A stretch of DNA of 41,571 nt from Mesaphorura yosii (Eukaryota; Arthropoda; Collembola; Poduromorpha; Tullbergiidae). Location: the NCBI GenBank assembly GCA_009869945.1, contig WIXG01000538.1:1-41571 (forward strand), given 5' to 3'. Below are positions 21,191 to 31,229 of this stretch, one piece after another (position 1 is the stretch's first letter; the number at the start of each line of letters is the position of its first letter). The position numbers and the translations under genes were made by a program. The notes beneath the pieces are model-generated. The model worked only from the letters and a program-made list of their open reading frames with translations. It did no database searches and had not been told where the DNA came from.

Positions 21191-22378
21191 TCAATTACGA
21201 TATGTCAGCACAATTGACACAATTTTGTCCAAAATGTTGTCCAGCACAGCCAGAGTGCTGCTGGAATTCGGGGCGAAGAAGTTTCCGTGCTTCACGTGAA
21301 TCGGCTGAAGACAGAGGACCCGCATGCTCAGCTCGGGACTTTGTCGACAGCGTTGATGGAGCTCCAGAATCAGTTTCTCGGAGACTGTCGTGACAGTGCG
21401 GTACATTGCGAACATGCAGACGAGGAGGAGCCCTTGTCCCAATGCGTACTCCAGGCACAGGAGCACCGCTCCGTTGTCGAGCTGCATGTGGAACAGAATC
21501 AGAGCCGAGGTTGGTACGACAATCAGCAGGACGGTTGCGAAGAGCTGAAGGGGCAGGAAGGCGGGTCCGAAGCAGCGGTCAAAGACGATTGCAAACACCT
21601 GCAGTTCCTTGTACGCAACGATGACGTTGGACACCTGTCTATTGTCTCGGATTTCCTGTACGAGAAGTGTGCTCCAGTCCATGAGGAGCACCACTGGCCC
21701 CAGTAGTGCTTGGAACATCAGCATGACCGTGAAAGTGTGCGGGACCACGACCAACAGAGTCGCCGAGGTGAAGGCGGCCCGTCCAAGGAATTTGGACAGC
21801 GTCCACTCTTCAAAGCGTGACGGTCCGCCCTCCTCGAAGCAGCTGTACAAGTTGAGAGTGCCGTCTTGCATCATGAGAAGCGCTGCTGTGGCGGGAAAGG
21901 CCCCCAGCACGAACGCCGCGTACGCGGCGCCCAATTCGTAGAATTTGTCCCACGCTGGTTCCTTGTACCGCTGACCAACGTCCGCTTGAGCCGCAATCTC
22001 GATCTGCTGTCGCAGTCTCTTGTTCGTGGCCAGCAGTTTGTTGACCACGTCGCAGAATTCTGTGGCGTACACAAAGTACAGGACTTTGATGGCCATGGCG
22101 AGGTAGAAGGCGCAGAGGACGAGGCTGGTGATGAGGCGCTCCTTCAAGTTGAACCCGGAGCCGTTCGCGCTGCTGCATTGGAGGGAGTAGCCGACGGTGA
22201 TGGCCACTTTGAAGCAGAACTGAAACAAGGTGAAGGCCATAACAAGAAACCTCGCTCTGGGCTTCATCGGGACGAGAGCGCAGTCCGAGTCCGTAATCCA
22301 CCCCAGCGGGATTGCGGAAACCATGACCGCTGCCCTTGTGGTCAGGGTTAATATGGTGATGGTTCTTTCGGTCAACAT
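21191..22378 (-). CDS. Seven-TM chemoreceptor, gustatory-receptor-like
   Basis: A single-exon frame of 395 residues with about seven hydrophobic segments (for example FLVMAFTLFQFCFKVAITVG, LVLCAFYLAMAIKVLYFVY, FVLGAFPATAALLMM, LLVVVPHTFTVMLMFQALL, FATVLLIVVPTSALILF, LLVCMFAMYRTV). The C-terminal part, with PIHVKHGNFFAP, LDNILDKIVSIVLTY and a short tail, fits the insect-type gustatory/odorant receptor superfamily, which forms ligand-gated cation channels with a cytosolic N-terminus. An intronless coding region is seen in lineage-expanded chemoreceptors. A decayed relative lies at 7095-7794. The ligand cannot be predicted. Confidence 0.72.
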   Translation of the reverse strand: MLTERTITILTLTTRAAVMVSAIPLGWITDSDCALVPMKPRARFLVMAFTLFQFCFKVAITVGYSLQCSSANGSGFNLKERLITSLVLCAFYLAMAIKVLYFVYATEFCDVVNKLLATNKRLRQQIEIAAQADVGQRYKEPAWDKFYELGAAYAAFVLGAFPATAALLMMQDGTLNLYSCFEEGGPSRFEEWTLSKFLGRAAFTSATLLVVVPHTFTVMLMFQALLGPVVLLMDWSTLLVQEIRDNRQVSNVIVAYKELQVFAIVFDRCFGPAFLPLQLFATVLLIVVPTSALILFHMQLDNGAVLLCLEYALGQGLLLVCMFAMYRTVTTVSEKLILELHQRCRQSPELSMRVLCLQPIHVKHGNFFAPNSSSTLAVLDNILDKIVSIVLTYRN

Positions 22379-23301
22379 TGTACTAATCTGGCGTCGTGGC
22401 TATCCTGTTCTGGGTGAACTCTACACTGGTCAATGTGTTGATTCCGATTCCGCCTTGGTTCTCCTTTAAATGGATGGCATTTCCGTTTTCCATGACCGGA
22501 ATGCACTTAAGCATGAATTTGAACTAAAAGGAAGAAAAATCATTTGACAATCATTTATTCAGTGCCAATTTAGAAGATTGAATAGTGTACCTAATTCATT
22601 ATTCAGACAATTAACTTTCAGCGAACAACTTGTGATTCAGCGTAATTGCATTTTATATCCGAATTCTCAACTAATTTGATGTCCACTCCACTCGATTGCT
22701 GTGTTTTGGAGAACCAAATAATATGAAAAATTTCGAGATCCTCTGCTATTCCATCAGGAGGCACTGACACACTCTGCAGAGCCCCCTCCTCGTAGAGTAA
22801 CTCGGAAGGTCTCTGGACATGAGACCTGCAGCACGAAACAATTCCATGCCATTCATTCGCATCGCTGTGCATTTGAATTTCATGACTTTCATTTCGATAA
22901 ATCCGCGGAGACGAGGCATCAAGGGATTTCGTGATCTGAGGATTGCACGACGAATTTGATTTCTGTGCGCACGAGGACCTTACGAACCTAACCTAACCTA
23001 AGCAGTATTAACCCCCGTAATTATGCACATGTTAATTAGCCAATTAAATACAGTTAAACCTAAAGGCATGCCATTGACGTCATCCAGTCATGTATTAGAA
23101 TATAGAATAGTTACCACCAAATTTGATATCCATGAATTGCACAGTTGCTATTTTTAAAGAAAAACTTAAATTTATCACTCTTCCAATCGCTTAGCAATAC
23201 GTTTGGGTCACATTTGCAGCACGAGATGTAAGCGGCAATGGCAAGGATGCCCCAAATGTGAGCAGACACTCCAGCCGGACGCCAAACGAGAGAGCACTCA
23301 C
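22379..23301. other. Intergenic, with CCTAA repeats
   Basis: Upstream region of the chemoreceptor. A minus-strand 84-codon frame at 22618-22872 (FHIIWFSKTQQSS) is unrecognised and unsupported. Three CCTAA units lie at 22987-23001. Confidence 0.4.
22987..23001 (-). repeat. Three TTAGG units (telomere-like)
   Basis: CCTAACCTAACCTAA on the plus strand. Second of three such short runs in the window. Confidence 0.8.
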
Positions 23302-23690
23302 GCCGGTAAATGCGCCGCCAAGCCCTGCAGCATTTGCAGCGACTCCAGCTCGCCATACACGACCAATTTAGTCACGGCTCCGCCCCCATCGGCATCTTCA
23401 GCCTGTCCCACGCGCTCAGCCGCAGCCGCCCTGCACCCCGTCGACTCCATTCCATCAGAAGCTCCAGGGCTTCGCTTTCCAAGCTCCCATTGTCGATGTT
23501 CAGCTCGGAGAATGACGGGCGTGCGGTCGGGTTCTCCACCAGAAAGCGCAGGGAGACGGTGAGGCAGAGACGCAGGTCGATGGGTTCCAGGCTCGTCGCG
23601 GCCCGAAACAAGTTACGAGCCGACAGCGAAGAAGCGGTCGGGCCGCAGAAATGAGTTCGGGAACAGTTTGGTGGTGACGCTGACGGAAGA
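23302..23690 (-). pseudogene. F-box/LRR-like relic, frameshifted
   Basis: The minus strand is GC-rich and protein-like but moves through three frames. One has TTKLFPNSFLRPDRFFAVGS, the next NLFRAATSLEPIDLRLCLTV and FSELNIDNGSLESEALELL, the third VTKLVVYGELESLQMLQGLA. Read together they look like the F-box-to-LRR transition of F-box proteins, ending at a GTGAGT donor near 23301. The two frame changes with no splice sites at either suggest a degraded gene. The F-box assignment rests on general pattern only and is tentative. Confidence 0.35.
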
Positions 23691-24175
23691 GATGGAAAGA
23701 AGCTAAAGAAAAAGTAAAGCTGTTGAATAAAAAAGTATTTTGCGTTAATTCATTTTGTTGTTTTCGACTCGATTTAATGCCCAGGAGGCAAGAAGCATAT
23801 TTTTCTTTAATGTCTTGATTATGAAAGTTTGAAACTTATTTCTTATGAGTTACGAATCAGTCAAGGACAGTATGCTCATTTTCATGTTTTCTCGTTATGT
23901 TAATGCCTAGCGGTAAATAGACTTTGCCCCCATCATTTTTTGATTCAACTTTTTCCGGCTTTCATTTTCACTCCATTTGATCTTCATCTCTGTGGCTCCA
24001 TCGGCTCTGGCTCTCACTCTTAACAGACTTGTCAGTAAAACCCCATGGTGCATGAATCATCGGAATTGTGTTGCGTATTCTCTTTGCACTTGTTCTCCAG
24101 CATCTGAACTCTGAATGTGAGAAACCGCATCTCAATAGCCGAGATTAGTTGAAGGTAACAATCGGCGGCAGCAAC
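23691..24175. other. Intergenic/promoter region of the LAPTM-like gene
   Basis: AT-rich; no gene is seen. It probably contains the promoter of the following plus-strand gene. Confidence 0.5.
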
Positions 24176-25007
24176 ATGGCTGAAGAGAAGATGTGCTGCT
24201 GTGGGTATTGCTCAGTTCGAACCGGAACAATTATCATTGCAGTCATTTGGATGGTGAGTTGACTTCTTGCTTCAAGTTGAGATTATGTTTTCGTCACACT
24301 GTTTTCTGCTATTTGTTTAGCTGGTATGCACCATGAACGTTTTAGTGTTCCATTCACATTTGAGAAAGATGACTGGAGACAAGCAGTACGATCCGGTCGC
24401 ATTGGCTAATAGCTGGATTGCCATTGGAGAGCTGAAAGAGACGTTGGCTGAAATGTACGCTAATTGGAGTGAGTAAGCCCAGGTGCAATGCGTTAACTGT
24501 ACAAAGACCTCCGTTCACCATTAGTCAATGTCGATCTGTGCAGGGGTGTTCATGATTCTATGTACGCTCGTGATGTTAGTGGGGGAAGCAGTGGACGCCG
24601 TGCTCAGTGCACTGCTTCTGATTGCAGCTATTAAGGTAAGCCTTCAGACTGGAATGACGACCACGATTCTAAACTCTAGAACTATATTTTACGACCCACA
24701 GAGAGGCCCAGCTCGATGGTTCGTCCCTTGGCTTGGTTTTAACATTTGCTGCGCTGTCTTGTCGATTCTATTCAGTCTGTTGGTTACATTCTGCATGACA
24801 ATCAAGTTTGGGGGCGCGTTCGGACTTGCCATGCTTCTTGGGATGGTGGCCGTCTACTTTACTTACTTTCACTTGCTCCGTGTGGTGTACTATTACAAGC
24901 AAGAACTACAGCAGGACGCCGCGGGTGAGCAGCTAGAATTCAACCAATTTGCGGTCAGTCTCGTAAGAAATGTCGTCCGTGTGCCGGTCCCACCACGAAG
25001 CACCTAA
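24176..25007 (+). CDS. LAPTM-like four-TM protein
   Basis: Exons 24176-24253, 24321-24468, 24544-24635 and 24702-25007 join in frame to 207 residues. The N-terminus MCCCGYCSVRTGTII matches the Cys-rich-CxVRTG lead-in of LAPTM4-type proteins. Four hydrophobic segments follow (about 18-35, a second at VFMILCTLVMLVGEAV/ALLLIAAI, a third at LGFNICCAVLSILFSLLVTF and a fourth at GLAMLLGMVAVYFTYFHLL). LAPTM proteins sit in lysosomal and late-endosomal membranes and bind Nedd4-type ligases through C-terminal PY motifs. No PPxY is present here (the end is VPVPPRST), so it is a divergent member or another tetraspan family. AATAAA at 25055-25060 closes the gene. Confidence 0.7.
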
Positions 25008-25054
25008 GAAAAATAGTTCCCCGTGTGATTTGAACCGTTTGGTCCCATTTGTCG

Positions 25055-25060
25055 AATAAA
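25055..25060 (+). terminator. Poly(A) signal, LAPTM-like gene
   Basis: AATAAA, 48 nt after the stop codon. Confidence 0.6.
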
Positions 25061-26149
25061 AACCACTTGCTGTACTTGTTATGCTTAAATGCTTGTAAAT
25101 AACTGGCAACCCGCACGATGACACATGCATGAATTTTGGAATGTGCAAGCAGAATTCAGGGTGAATGATCCATGACTCTTTCAGAAGCGAATTCTTTAGT
25201 ATTTTACAGGTACGGCTGATAGCAAAAGTTTCGTACACAATTCTTCACTCCAGTGATAAATTGAGCTGTGGTTCAGCATTACATCTCATCTCATATATAC
25301 GTCGTTTCCCAATAAAACTGGCAAGGAGTACATATTCATGGATAGTGGTGTGAGTGCGAGCAGGAGTCAAGGTCAAGACTCTCGTTTTGTACTATCTTCA
25401 GCGCCGATAGTCTAGGTTCTATCATTCCATCTCATTTCATTCATTCTAGCACTTCAATGAAAATGTTTGACTTTTACTTTAAATTCCGTAGAGAACGTTC
25501 AATATCAATAATACTTTCACCTCCCACTGACTTGTAAAGCTGCTGCTCGTTTTCCTTTCATTTCCTGCTTTCTTTGAAACATCAAAATCCATTGAACTAT
25601 TGTAACTCACAGATAATGCAGCGAGAGAGCTCCCTTGCCTCCATTGGTTCTCTGGCTCTACTCACTTGTAATATTGACAACTATAAACCCTCACACCTGG
25701 GACTTCGAACTTTTTTTTCAGTGTGGTAAATGAAGTTTTACATTAATTCTTACCCCATCTTTCGAGATCACAGCCAACCAGTCATTCCACGTTATACAAT
25801 GGCATGTGTGCTACAACATGGCATGAAAACTTGGTTCACCTTTTTCCGCCATTTTTGACCCCGGCATTCCATGATAACCCCATGCAAATAAGGTATTGTT
25901 GGAAAGCACTAGTCATGAGCTTTCCAAATCTGAAAACCGCAGGTCCCTTCGATGTCTAGACCCCGAGATAATCGAGGTCAAATGTGAAAGGTCGAATATT
26001 GTCCAAACCCAGAATTTTTCAAAATCTGACTTTGGATTCGGACTCAGCGCCGAAAAATACATAAGAAACAGAAAAAACGAACCAATTAAATTGACAACGC
26101 AACCGAGTTACGACACCTGACTTCGTCCGCCCTTGACCAGCAGCATCGC
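25061..26149. other. Intergenic region with possible dispersed repeat
   Basis: AT-rich with no supported gene. The part at about 25890-26110 (GAGCTTTCCAAATCTGAAAA, CCCCGAGATAATCGAGGTCA) has higher complexity, a small inverted motif (CCCCGAGATAATCGAGG) and no codon sense. It looks like dispersed-repeat sequence, though no second copy is visible here. Confidence 0.3.
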
Positions 26150-26525
26150 TTGACAGCCACGTTGGTTGATATAGTCTCTTACGCTGACTTTGCGCTTGCC
26201 CGCCATCATTCCCAATCACAAATACCATTGCTGGCCTGGTCACGAGAACGCAGGAAGATCACTGCGATCGCCTATATTCTACTAATCTTTCTCAACGAAC
26301 TCGGAAATCACAGTCTGGATTACATCCTGATACGAGAAGGTCGGCCTACGATGCCTGATGTCTTCATTGACAAATCACTTCATGAGTACATCTATGATAT
26401 TGTGGTCACACAACCGAGCGATATTGCGTTTGTGTCCTGCCACGCTCTTTCGGTCGAAACATTCGAAGTATACGTAAAACCTTTTGATTTGTGGGCTTGT
26501 ACCTGGATTTTAATCAGCCTTCACG
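26150..26525 (+). pseudogene. Ionotropic receptor (IR) fragment
   Basis: The plus-strand frame contains DIVVTQPSDIAFVSCH, then TFEVYVKPFDLWACTWILIS. This matches the end of the first ligand-binding lobe and the pre-M1/M1 junction of arthropod ionotropic receptors (aromatic, KPF, then W and a hydrophobic helix). The frame runs out right after M1, with no pore, M2, second lobe or M3 following, and the next 800 bp are occupied by a relic on the other strand. It is therefore a truncated copy. Confidence 0.5.
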
Positions 26526-27415
26526 GAAACGCTGCAGGAGTTCAAACTCAATGCCGCCCAGCACGAAGCCTGGATTCAAAGCAGCCGCTGGCACCTTGGC
26601 TTTGGTGATTTTCCAGAAGTACAGCGTCACCATGGCAGTGATTAATAATAACATAGCTCACATGACCCCGAGCAAGATCGCGGTCCAATTAGTTCCACTA
26701 GTGCGTTTTTCAACCTTGACGTGCACCATCTCTCGTACAGTTGTGTTGCCGTCATAGCGAGGTGCCAAGCAAACGATCCGGTCCATCCTCTCGTCCGCAA
26801 TCGCGAATTGGCCTCAGTGAATGAACATGCCCGTGATAAGTGAATGGTTATCCGTCCGTTGATGCGAAACTGGGCTACCTTGGTTCAAAGTGTTGACCAT
26901 CCGGCCCAAAGCTCAAAAGTGAGGTTCTTGACGAAGAAGCGCTTCGACGCGACGCATTTCACCCGCACTTCCAATCCCCCCAAAAGCCCCTCCGGGTTCC
27001 CATCAGGTTTAGGGCGATGAGATCGGTTTAATTCTAATCCAAATCTAAAACACGATTACGATGATCGCTTAGTCACTCAAGGAGCTGATTACTGATAAGG
27101 AAAATTGCATGTTCGTATCTAACTCAATTGACCATTGATTGTCTTGGCTGCCTGGTGAAAATAAATTGTCTCATTCACATATGCGCCACTGCAAGACAAT
27201 GCTCCAGATACGTCCTTCAAGTGCACCGTGATCGAAGTCTCGTTACTGGCAAACTGCTTAGGGATTTTGGCAAGGTTTCTAGGGCCTGTGAGTCGCTGAA
27301 GCATAGCTGCAAGAACTGACATTGTGTCATGAGCTCGCAGAGAACGTAATAAAAATTGAGATGGTCCGTGGCCTGCGTGAAGCAGGCCACAGTGCTCGTG
27401 GAGTCGAAAACAAGT
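26514..27415 (-). pseudogene. Relic of an unknown single-TM membrane protein
   Basis: Minus-strand sense sequence in several frames: STVACFTQATDHLNFYYVLC; then SNETSITVHLKDVSGALSC and GAYVNETIYFH in a second frame; NPEGLLGGLEVRVKCVASKR and KNLTFELW in a third, ended by a TGA. Further on, RIADERMDRIVCLAPRYDGN and a TM helix are interrupted by TGA at 26660-26658, then MLLLITAMVTLYFWK and a short tail ending at 26514. N-glycosylation sites (NET, NLT, NTT, NWT) and paired cysteines suggest an ectodomain. Several frame breaks and two internal stops indicate decay. Family unknown. Confidence 0.4.
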
Positions 27416-27719
27416 CCAAGATTAATTAATTAAATATTTAATTTCGTAAACGTATCGAAGCTTAACCAAAATTTTGTGCACTGAATAAATTCAGTTTTCT
27501 TGAGTTCATAAATTCAAGTTTTTGTGAACTTCGTCCCTTTCTTATTACATTTCTGCGATTATCTCCCCCTTTTGGGCTTGGACTTTGGTTTCTTTGTGTT
27601 ATTTGTAGCTTAATCCTTTTGAACTGCCCTTCGTGAAAAGCCTTCAAGCCCAATTGCTTGAAAAAGGTTCTTATTTCGTTCCACGCATTCATCCTGTTAA
27701 GAACGATCGAATCGAAATC

Positions 27720-28459
27720 ATGTTCAAGTTTCTCATTTCTTCGCTGGCTCTGCTTTTCGCCCTCTTAACCACCGAAAACGTCGTCGCGTCTCGCCAAAAG
27801 ATCCACCTTTTCGAGTACGGTGGGCAACTGGGCAACGTCCTCACCATCACACGAAAAACACCTGAGTTGGGGTCCTTGAAGAGTTTCACCGAGAATTCAC
27901 CTGAATTTTGTGTCGAAGGATGGTAAGACTTGAACCATTTATTAGCTAAACTGTGTACACTCGATTAATTCCTAATTCATTTGCATTGGTTTTATGCAGG
28001 TGGAAAGTGTACGCTGACCCAAACTATCGTGGATTCTCCATGCAAGTTGATAACGACTTTGGCAGCGGCTGTTACTCCTTCACGCTTCCTTTTATGGATT
28101 CCCTCCGCCATTTTGGCCCTCCAGACACTGCCACGCCAGCGGTCACGTTGTATTCGGCTCGGGAGTACGATGGAGATGAACTTGTCGTCAGCTACAAGGC
28201 TGAGCCGGCGGTACCCTTTCATACTGGTTCGGCGTTCGTGACTGGCGGCGCAAATTGGACTTTCTTCGACCGCCCGAATTACGCTGGAGCTTCGTACTGT
28301 TACGAGTCGGCCAAAGGCGTGGAGCTGGTGCGAGATATCAAGTATTTGGAATGGGGACTGGCGACAATTGGTTCGGTGAAGCAAGGATGTGAAGAAATGG
28401 TTTGTGTGGAGTGGAAACCGGCGGTGGCCGAAGTGGATCCGGCCGAAAATGAGGTGTAA
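27720..28459 (+). CDS. Secreted beta/gamma-crystallin-like protein
   Basis: Exon 1 is 27720-27922 and exon 2 is 28000-28459 (220 residues). A signal peptide (KFLISSLALLFALLTTENVVA) is followed by two beta-sandwich-like repeats of crystallin type. The first runs from IHLFEYGGQLGN through WWKVYADPNYRGFSM and the second from VTLYSAREYDGDELV through WTFFDRPNYAGASYCYE, with regular Tyr/Trp corner residues. Six cysteines lie in the mature part (FCVEGW, SGCYSF, SYCYES, QGCEEMVC). Secreted proteins of this fold occur in several arthropods, and function is usually unknown (calcium binding, matrix or defence have been proposed for the wider fold). The start is set by the signal peptide. AATAAA at 28495-28500 follows. 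Confidence 0.72.
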
Positions 28460-28494
28460 AGGCTTAAATTTTGCGAATTTTGTCGATTTGATTA

Positions 28495-28500
28495 AATAAA
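28495..28500 (+). terminator. Poly(A) signal, crystallin-like gene
   Basis: AATAAA, 36 nt after the stop codon. Confidence 0.6.
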
Positions 28501-28929
28501 GAAATGATTTACTTTTGGCATTGTTTTTGGGTGGCAAGTGGCATTTTCATAGCTTAAAGATTCCTGGATTAAATTAAATTGGTTTTCGTGCAAAGATTTC
28601 GGGTTTCTTGATTAATTAATTACATCGAAGCCATTAATTGAGGTCAGGTCACGCACAGTGATGTCCAAGAATACCGTCACAGCGAGGGAGTAGAATTGTG
28701 CTCGTTCTGCCAGCGATGCGCCATGTGTCACATCGAACACTCTGCCAATGCCGTGCACACCCCCCAATTTGTATGGCAGAGTGAACTAGAGCCAAAATTG
28801 CACATAGTCTCTTTCGGCGGCGGCCATTCAGCTCAAGCCGAACACCCACTGAAGAAGTGAACACTTCGATCGTGGGGGCAATGTGACAGCAACAGTATTT
28901 ACTACTTGGTTTGCACACGAGCAAAATTT
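28501..28929. other. Gap between convergent genes
   Basis: 3' flanks of the crystallin-like and CARD-scramblase genes. No gene is seen, and no canonical minus-strand AATAAA close to the CARD-scramblase stop. Confidence 0.5.
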
Positions 28930-30469
28930 TCAAACTTCAAAATCAGTAGTATTTGGCCATGAAGTGCCCTGGGTGACTTTACTCGTCAAGACAGTAGGAA
29001 CCGTAATTCCTATGGCCACCACAAGTGCAAGCACAATAAGTATCATGACCATTGTGCTTCTTGGGGTCCAGACCCCGTCATAAGTCCGCAAATCAATCTG
29101 GCAAAGAGGCAGATAAAGGGTTCATTATTCTAGTAGCGGTATACCAGAAAGGTTCCGGATTTCCAGCTTACGATCATGACGGCAGCGCCGAACAAAAGCA
29201 TTCGGTCATCGGGCGTAAGCCAAGCAGTTGCTTCCGATTGGAATTTAAGCTCGAAACTCTTCTCTTTGGTTTCTTTGTTCTTCACGCTACATCCGAATTT
29301 ACCCACTAATTGCCCGCGGTTTACTTCTGAATTCGTCCTAATAATGAAATGACCACTCCAAGTGCTCATGATACGGTACAAAGGGTCGTCATGCCTATCC
29401 AGCACCAAATACCCACCGATGCCAAAGCGAAGGAGGAAGTTCAGGCAGCTGTAGCGCTGGATCCTGCCCCAATAATTGCTGCCAATTCGGATATCCTGCA
29501 CGCCCTACAACGTGAATAACAGACGGACAAAAGAACTAGAAACTGACACGGGTTGACCAACATCTGCCCCTGTGCGTACCCATTCCGTGTTAACCTCCAT
29601 AATCGTGGTGCCGATCAGATTCTGACAAATTCGCGTCACACCAATTTTACTTGGGCAAAACATTTCACACGAATTAGCTCTTAAACCAGCAATTTGCAAA
29701 CCCTGCAAAAAAGAAAAGGATTTCGTTTAAATTATCGGCACCATGTGCAGTGCCACCCACTTACTGAGCCCACCGCCTTCCAGAGTAAGAAAAACAAAAC
29801 TTTCCCGTCGCCATCCAGTACAGTGTACTCGGTCAGTATGGGTAAAATGCCCAATTCACCTGCCATTCCATTTATGCGGAGATAAAACTCGCTTGTAGTG
29901 GACACGACAAAGTTGAAACTCTCCATTTCATGAATCGCTGCTCCAAGCTTTGGTGCCCTCTCAATACTCAACTTGAGTAGGCATTCCTTGAAGGACTGGC
30001 TCGCCTCTTCGGCAGTCAACGGCTCCATCAGCAAGTCAGCCATGTGATCATTTCCTGACTTTCGTAGAGCGGCCAGAAGGTGGTCAAATGCTTGCTGGCC
30101 CTTTGCCAGCGTGATTTTACAGATTTCAATTGTTCGATCGTAGTCACTTGCTTCAGCCAACTACAACAAACGAAGAGCAATGCAAATCAAATCCTTGGAA
30201 TATATTTCGCCGTTTCGTGATTTTACGTACGCACAACTTACAACAATATCCCTCTCTCGCCATTGAAGCACACCTGTACTCACAAGCTCAGCCACGATTG
30301 CCTTGATATTGGTCGTTTGCTCAGCAAACGTCGGCAATCGTATGATTAGCTTCTTCTTTATGGTGTCGCCAGATTCGGCACCGGTTTTTGTGGCGGCAAC
30401 AGTAGGCTGAAGTGTCACCACTACAGTAGATGGAACTGGTTTCTCACCTGACGTCCATTTCCAATCCAT
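28930..30469 (-). CDS. CARD domain fused to phospholipid scramblase domain, C-terminal TM
   Basis: Five exons, 30469-30242, 30160-29765, 29702-29580, 29504-29172 and 29097-28930, give 415 residues, all joins in frame. Residues about 52-124 form a CARD-type death fold (IKAIVAELVSTGVLQWRERD, then GQQAFDHLLAALRKSGNDHM, ADLL). Residues about 185-360 match the scramblase beta-barrel: EYTVLDGDGKVLFF, IRIGSNYWGRIQ, YLVLDRHDDPLYRI, GQLVGKFG, FELKFQ and a central hydrophobic strand (RMLLFGAAVMI). The last exon has a TM helix (about 376-397, VMILIVLALVVAIGITVP) and a short tail. CARDs assemble signalling complexes in apoptosis and innate immunity; scramblase-family proteins are palmitoylated membrane proteins with contested lipid-moving activity. 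The usual Cys-rich CCxxCC run is reduced to SCEMFC. The exon 3 donor (GTACGC) is chosen to give a 75-nt intron; an alternative GTGTCA donor would add ten residues. Confidence 0.75.
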
Positions 30470-30752
30470 TTCGACGTGTGATGATCGATGAACTAAATGA
30501 ATTGACGCTTTTTATCACCAGTTTATATTGCAGACAGTGCACTGTACGATGTTGCCTTGAAATGATAGATCTGAGGTTGCCGGTCATTGTATTCTAATTG
30601 TTTTCTGAGTTGTCGTACGTTATCTCTTTGTGTAGATAAGGCGCAGACCTGTTGCGGCGGTGTGACCACGATCACCGAGCGGTGCGCCTGGATGAAGCGA
30701 TTCCGGTGCTGTTCATATCGCGGCTGGCGATTGTGTCGTTTTCATATAATTC
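30470..30752. other. Upstream region of CARD-scramblase gene
   Basis: Contains GATAAAAAG (minus strand, near 30511-30519), a weak TATA candidate for the CARD-scramblase gene. Confidence 0.35.
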
Positions 30753-30764
30753 CCTAACCTAACC
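30753..30764 (-). repeat. Two and a half TTAGG units
   Basis: CCTAACCTAACC on the plus strand. Third short telomere-like run. Confidence 0.7.
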
Positions 30765-30789
30765 GACTATATCGACTCCCTCCCCTTCA

Positions 30790-31184
30790 GTTTTCTGCCA
30801 CTGTCCACATTTGTGGGGGCGAACTGCTTTCTGGCGGTCGACTGCTACCTGTACCATGACACTGTTTCAGCATCCGGATCAAGAGTAAGTGCACTTTGAC
30901 TCTGACTCGCGTACAGACTCGCTATTCTGTGTCTGAACAGCGCCTACGTCATCGCTTTCGTTCTCGTTTTGAGGAGACCTCTTTCATTTCCTGCCGTGAC
31001 TCGCCTTTTGTTCGAGCTGGTTGGCTTCGTCACACGGATCTGTCTCTGGCTAGCACTCTCTCGACCCGTGCAGTTCAAAACGCGCAGAAAAGTTGGGACC
31101 AAGCTCGGGTTTGCCGTGCTCTGTAATCTCATGGCAGCGGCCATGAATATCGTAGTTTCACATGTTCGTTATTACATTTACTAG
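30790..31184 (+). pseudogene. Multi-TM protein fragment, unknown
   Basis: After a CCCTTCAG acceptor at about 30790 the plus strand reads FLPLSTFVGANCFLAVDCYL up to a GTAAGT donor near 30882. Only about 30 nt later a CGTACAG acceptor leads into CLNSAYVIAFVLVLRRPLSF, LLFELVGFVTRICLWLALS and KLGFAVLCNLMAAAMNIVVS, ending with TAG at 31184. Several hydrophobic helices are evident. The intron would be shorter than any other in the window and no start exon was found, so this is a fragment or a degraded gene. No family recognised. Confidence 0.35.
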
Positions 31185-31229
31185 TAAAAATATAAGAAGT
31201 ATTTATCGTATTTATCACATAGTTTAGGT

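Noticed and set aside
21866..22351. Plus-strand frame antisense to the chemoreceptor
   Set aside because: Shadow of a membrane-protein coding region.
23203..23562. Cys-rich plus-strand frame (KRQWQGCPKCEQ)
   Set aside because: Antisense to the more protein-like minus-strand relic; Cys spacing fits no finger I know.
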